This document shows positions 61,730-64,000 of a stretch of 64,000 bases of DNA, one piece after another. Source of the stretch: Neobacillus driksii (lineage in GTDB: Bacteria > Bacillota > Bacilli > Bacillales > Cytobacillaceae); contig NZ_JACCBX010000019.1 in the NCBI RefSeq assembly GCF_013409995.1, positions 1 through 64,000 of the forward strand, read 5' to 3'. The translations under genes were made by a program, and so were the position numbers. Position 1 is the stretch's first letter. The number at the start of each line of letters is the position of its first letter. Below the pieces are notes generated by a model. That model saw nothing but the letters and a program-made list of their open reading frames with translations, was not told the DNA's origin and searched no databases.

Positions 61730-62485
61730 TTACATTTCAAATTCGAGTACAACGGGACAATGATCACTTCCCATTACATCACAATGAATATCTCCATTGA
61801 TTAACCTATCACGAAGTTTTTCTGAAACAATAAAATAATCAATCCGCCAGCCAATATTCCGCTCACGAACCTTAGCCATGTATGACCACCATGTATAGGC
61901 TCCTTCTTTTTCCGGATAAAAGTAGCGGTAGCTATCAATGAACCCTGACTCCAGCAGTGAAGTCATTTTTCCTCGTTCCTCCAGAGTAAAGCCGGAATTA
62001 CCTAAATTGGATTTTGGATTTCTCAAGTCAATTTCCTGATGAGCCACATTTAAATCCCCACATAATACAACAGGCTTAAGTAGGTCTAATTCTTTTAAAT
62101 AGGAGATAATCTGATCCTCCCATTCTAATCGGTAGCTAAGTCTCGCTAGATCTCTTTGAGAGTTCGGAGTATACACATTCACCAAGTAAAAACCTTCAAA
62201 TTCCAATGTCAGGATTCTTCCTTCCTCTTGTGTATCCTCATTTCCTACACCATAAGTGACAGAAATAGGCTCCTTTTTGGTGAAAACGGCTGTACCTGAG
62301 TAGCCTTTTTTGACTGCATAATTCCAGTATTGGTGATATCCTTCAAGTTCCAGGGAAATTTGACCTTCCTGCAATTTTGTTTCCTGAACACAAAAGATAT
62401 CAGCATTGACTTCATTAAAATAATCTAAAAAACCTTTATTCACACAGGCTCTAAGCCCGTTGACATTCCAAGAGACTAATTTCAT
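61730..62485 (-). CDS. exoA: exodeoxyribonuclease III
   Basis: 251-residue EEP-family AP endonuclease/3'-exonuclease for base-excision repair. Catalytic blocks: LVSWNVNGLRA, FCVQETKLQEGQ (Glu metal ligand), VNVYTPNSQRDLARLSYR, LCGDLNVAH (Asp/Asn) and GSDHCPVVLEF (Asp-His). Length equals B. subtilis ExoA. AAGGGAT precedes the ATG. Third DNA-repair gene type of the window with the Fpg/Nei and endonuclease IV-like genes. Confidence 0.96.
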   Translation of the reverse strand: MKLVSWNVNGLRACVNKGFLDYFNEVNADIFCVQETKLQEGQISLELEGYHQYWNYAVKKGYSGTAVFTKKEPISVTYGVGNEDTQEEGRILTLEFEGFYLVNVYTPNSQRDLARLSYRLEWEDQIISYLKELDLLKPVVLCGDLNVAHQEIDLRNPKSNLGNSGFTLEERGKMTSLLESGFIDSYRYFYPEKEGAYTWWSYMAKVRERNIGWRIDYFIVSEKLRDRLINGDIHCDVMGSDHCPVVLEFEM

Positions 62486-62660
62486 GGTTTATATCCCTTC
62501 CCCCGTCATTTACTAATCATTCATAGATTGATAGGAGACATTGTATCAGCTTTAGATAATGAAGGAAAGCAGTTCGTTTTGCTGATATATTTTTTATAAT
62601 GAATACCCAGCATAAATTTCCAAAAAACGGGAAACATAATTTTTAAAAAAGGATGTCCGC

Positions 62661-63143
62661 ATGAAAGATTTAATTAAATTCCTAACAAGATACGAAAAGT
62701 TTGTTTTTATAATAATGATTGTTATTCCTTGGCTGTCTGCTCCTTTATTAGGTAAGAAAACATTTAAGCGATTTACCCTAGGTGCAGTGTTTATTTGCAT
62801 TTTTGTTTTCATTGAAAGTTTGTTTGCGCACAAAAGGTTATGGTGGTTGTTTCATAAAAGACTTTTTCCAAAGGTTATTGGGGAACTTCCACTAATCATT
62901 GGGCCATTCTTCATTGGAACCCTATGGATTATGAAGTTTACCTATGGGAATTTCAAACGATACTTTCTTACCAATTTCTGTATTGATGCATTTTTTGTTT
63001 ATATACATGTCCCAATCCTAAAAAAACTTGGGTATGCCTCTCTAATCAGATTAAGTAAATTTAACTTTTTACTGATCTTTTTATTCAAGGCTATGCTGCT
63101 ATATCTTTTCCAAATGATCTTTGAGAAAAAGAAAATCAGATAA
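62661..63143 (+). CDS. hypothetical membrane protein
   Basis: 160-residue protein with four hydrophobic segments (about 14-32, 38-55, 72-92, 133-152) and Lys/Arg-rich loops. I do not recognise a family; the topology resembles small Bacillus-only membrane proteins. AAAAGGATG precedes the ATG. Monocistronic, ending in a hairpin. Confidence 0.7.
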   Translation: MKDLIKFLTRYEKFVFIIMIVIPWLSAPLLGKKTFKRFTLGAVFICIFVFIESLFAHKRLWWLFHKRLFPKVIGELPLIIGPFFIGTLWIMKFTYGNFKRYFLTNFCIDAFFVYIHVPILKKLGYASLIRLSKFNFLLIFLFKAMLLYLFQMIFEKKKIR

Positions 63144-63149
63144 AGACAC

Positions 63150-63181
63150 AAAAGGACAACTGTAAAAGTTGCCTTTTTTCA
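63150..63181. terminator. bidirectional terminator
   Basis: AAAAGG-CAACT / AGTTGCCTTTT imperfect hairpin between convergent genes. Confidence 0.7.
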
Positions 63182-63964
63182 TGGGATCAAATATTGTTCT
63201 GTTAATTGTGTTGAAAACAGCTTAGATGCTGGTACGATTTCGATGTTACGTTGCTTGTATTCTTCCATTGATTGAAAAATCCCGACAGAACATACTTTTC
63301 CTGTCACTCCAACATGCCCGATAGCAATTCCCCTGCCAGTGAATTCCGTTATTTTCGCCAATCTCATCATCTGTTTTCTCACGTGGCTTGATGATGAGAT
63401 ATCATCAAGGAAAACATCCCTTTTTAATAGCGGCACGTTCATTTCCTTTGCGAGTTCTGGAAATTTCGATTTAGGGCTTGTCCCGCTATCAATGATATAC
63501 AGCTTTCTCTCTTTTGCCACTTCAACAATCGCTCTGACGACTTCCTCATCTTCTACTGCTAAAGACCCCATATGATTATTCATCCCCACTGCATGTGGTA
63601 CAGACTTTAATGCTTCCTCTACTCTTTTTTTCACTTCTTTAGGTGATAAATCAACCGTAATCGGTTTCGGACCCAACCAAGAGCGCTTTCCCCTTTTCGG
63701 CTGCATCGGTAAATGGACGATTACTTCAAATCCATTTTTGTGCGCCCATTTTGCATGCTTCTTAGAGTGCTCAGTAAAAGGCATAACCGCTGCCGTAATT
63801 GGAATGTTTCCTTCAAGAAAATCTCTAACTCCGCCCGTGCCTCCACCGAAATCATCAATAATGATCGCAGCCTTCAGCTGTTTATCTTCAGTCTTCTCAG
63901 CTAAAACTGGCTCTTGCAGGGAAAACAGCAAAAAGGGGATTAATAATAGAGCAAATCTTTTCAT
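63179..63964 (-). CDS. divergent polysaccharide deacetylase (DUF610/YibQ-like), exported
   Basis: 261-residue secreted protein (signal peptide about residues 1-22, VLAEKTED). The family's carbohydrate-esterase-like barrel blocks are visible: AAIIIDDFG, ITAAVMPF, VIVHLPMQPK (His), GMNNHMGSLA and RGIAIGHVG. Despite the name, the enzymatic role is not established. GGGAGG precedes the ATG at 63964. Confidence 0.92.
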   Translation of the reverse strand: MKRFALLLIPFLLFSLQEPVLAEKTEDKQLKAAIIIDDFGGGTGGVRDFLEGNIPITAAVMPFTEHSKKHAKWAHKNGFEVIVHLPMQPKRGKRSWLGPKPITVDLSPKEVKKRVEEALKSVPHAVGMNNHMGSLAVEDEEVVRAIVEVAKERKLYIIDSGTSPKSKFPELAKEMNVPLLKRDVFLDDISSSSHVRKQMMRLAKITEFTGRGIAIGHVGVTGKVCSVGIFQSMEEYKQRNIEIVPASKLFSTQLTEQYLIP

Positions 63965-64000
63965 AAAAACCTCCCAGTGTGATGTTTTACGTTAATTTGC

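Overview
The window reads as chromosomal DNA of a low-GC, endospore-forming member of the Bacillaceae (the gene families look Neobacillus/Mesobacillus-like, but genus is inference). Signs are the 16S leader type, AGGAGG-type ribosome binding sites with several TTG/GTG starts, the ccpN-yqfL-ppdK operon, a SleL/YaaH-type cortex hydrolase, DUF1450 and FbpB-like small proteins, and a B. subtilis-like tRNA operon. Most genes lie on the minus strand.

Layout. 1-90 is the 5' end of a minus-strand 16S gene, with boxA and two tandem promoters upstream. 0.5-21 kb holds housekeeping and accessory genes: PAP2 phosphatase, SDR, a PAS-GGDEF-EAL signalling protein, cardiolipin synthase, DedA, a broken NAD(P)-binding gene, an M1 peptidase, a Bcr/CflA exporter, a HEPN-CBS fusion, an endonuclease IV relative, an HIT protein, a cytosine-type permease, a D-Ala-D-Ala carboxypeptidase and a LysM-GH18 spore hydrolase.

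21-27 kb is the most unusual part. A complete hen1-pnkp RNA-repair pair (1-nt overlap) is preceded by about 0.7 kb of 52-bp tandem repeats. Each repeat carries inverted arms, one variant class shows a compensatory base-pair flip, and a 208-bp block of four units is duplicated with a single difference. Directly upstream, on the same strand, lies a gene for a DNA-binding HTH fused to a degenerate F1-ATPase beta-like domain whose Walker A lysine is gone, with a 39-bp dyad in its own promoter region. Regulator, repeats and repair genes may form one system.

27-34 kb holds two large secreted pectin-type enzymes (a divergent pectinesterase-like protein with InlB repeats and a PL1 pectate lyase) that share a C-terminal domain; two CcpA (cre) sites sit upstream of the lyase. 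34-49 kb has a Suv3-like RNA helicase, a sorbosone-dehydrogenase-like protein, two lipoproteins, a two-component system, a YitT protein, the ppdK/PpsR/CcpN gluconeogenesis module, an Fpg/Nei glycosylase and tRNA-Ile/tRNA-Gly. 52-59 kb is a yesLMNOPQ-like set (DUF624 protein, two permeases, binding protein, YesM/YesN-type sensor-regulator) with a perfect cre site; with the secreted enzymes it suggests catabolite-repressed use of pectin-derived oligosaccharides. 59.3-60.4 kb is an 11-gene tRNA operon with a visible promoter. The end holds a methyltransferase, exonuclease III, a membrane protein and a divergent polysaccharide deacetylase.
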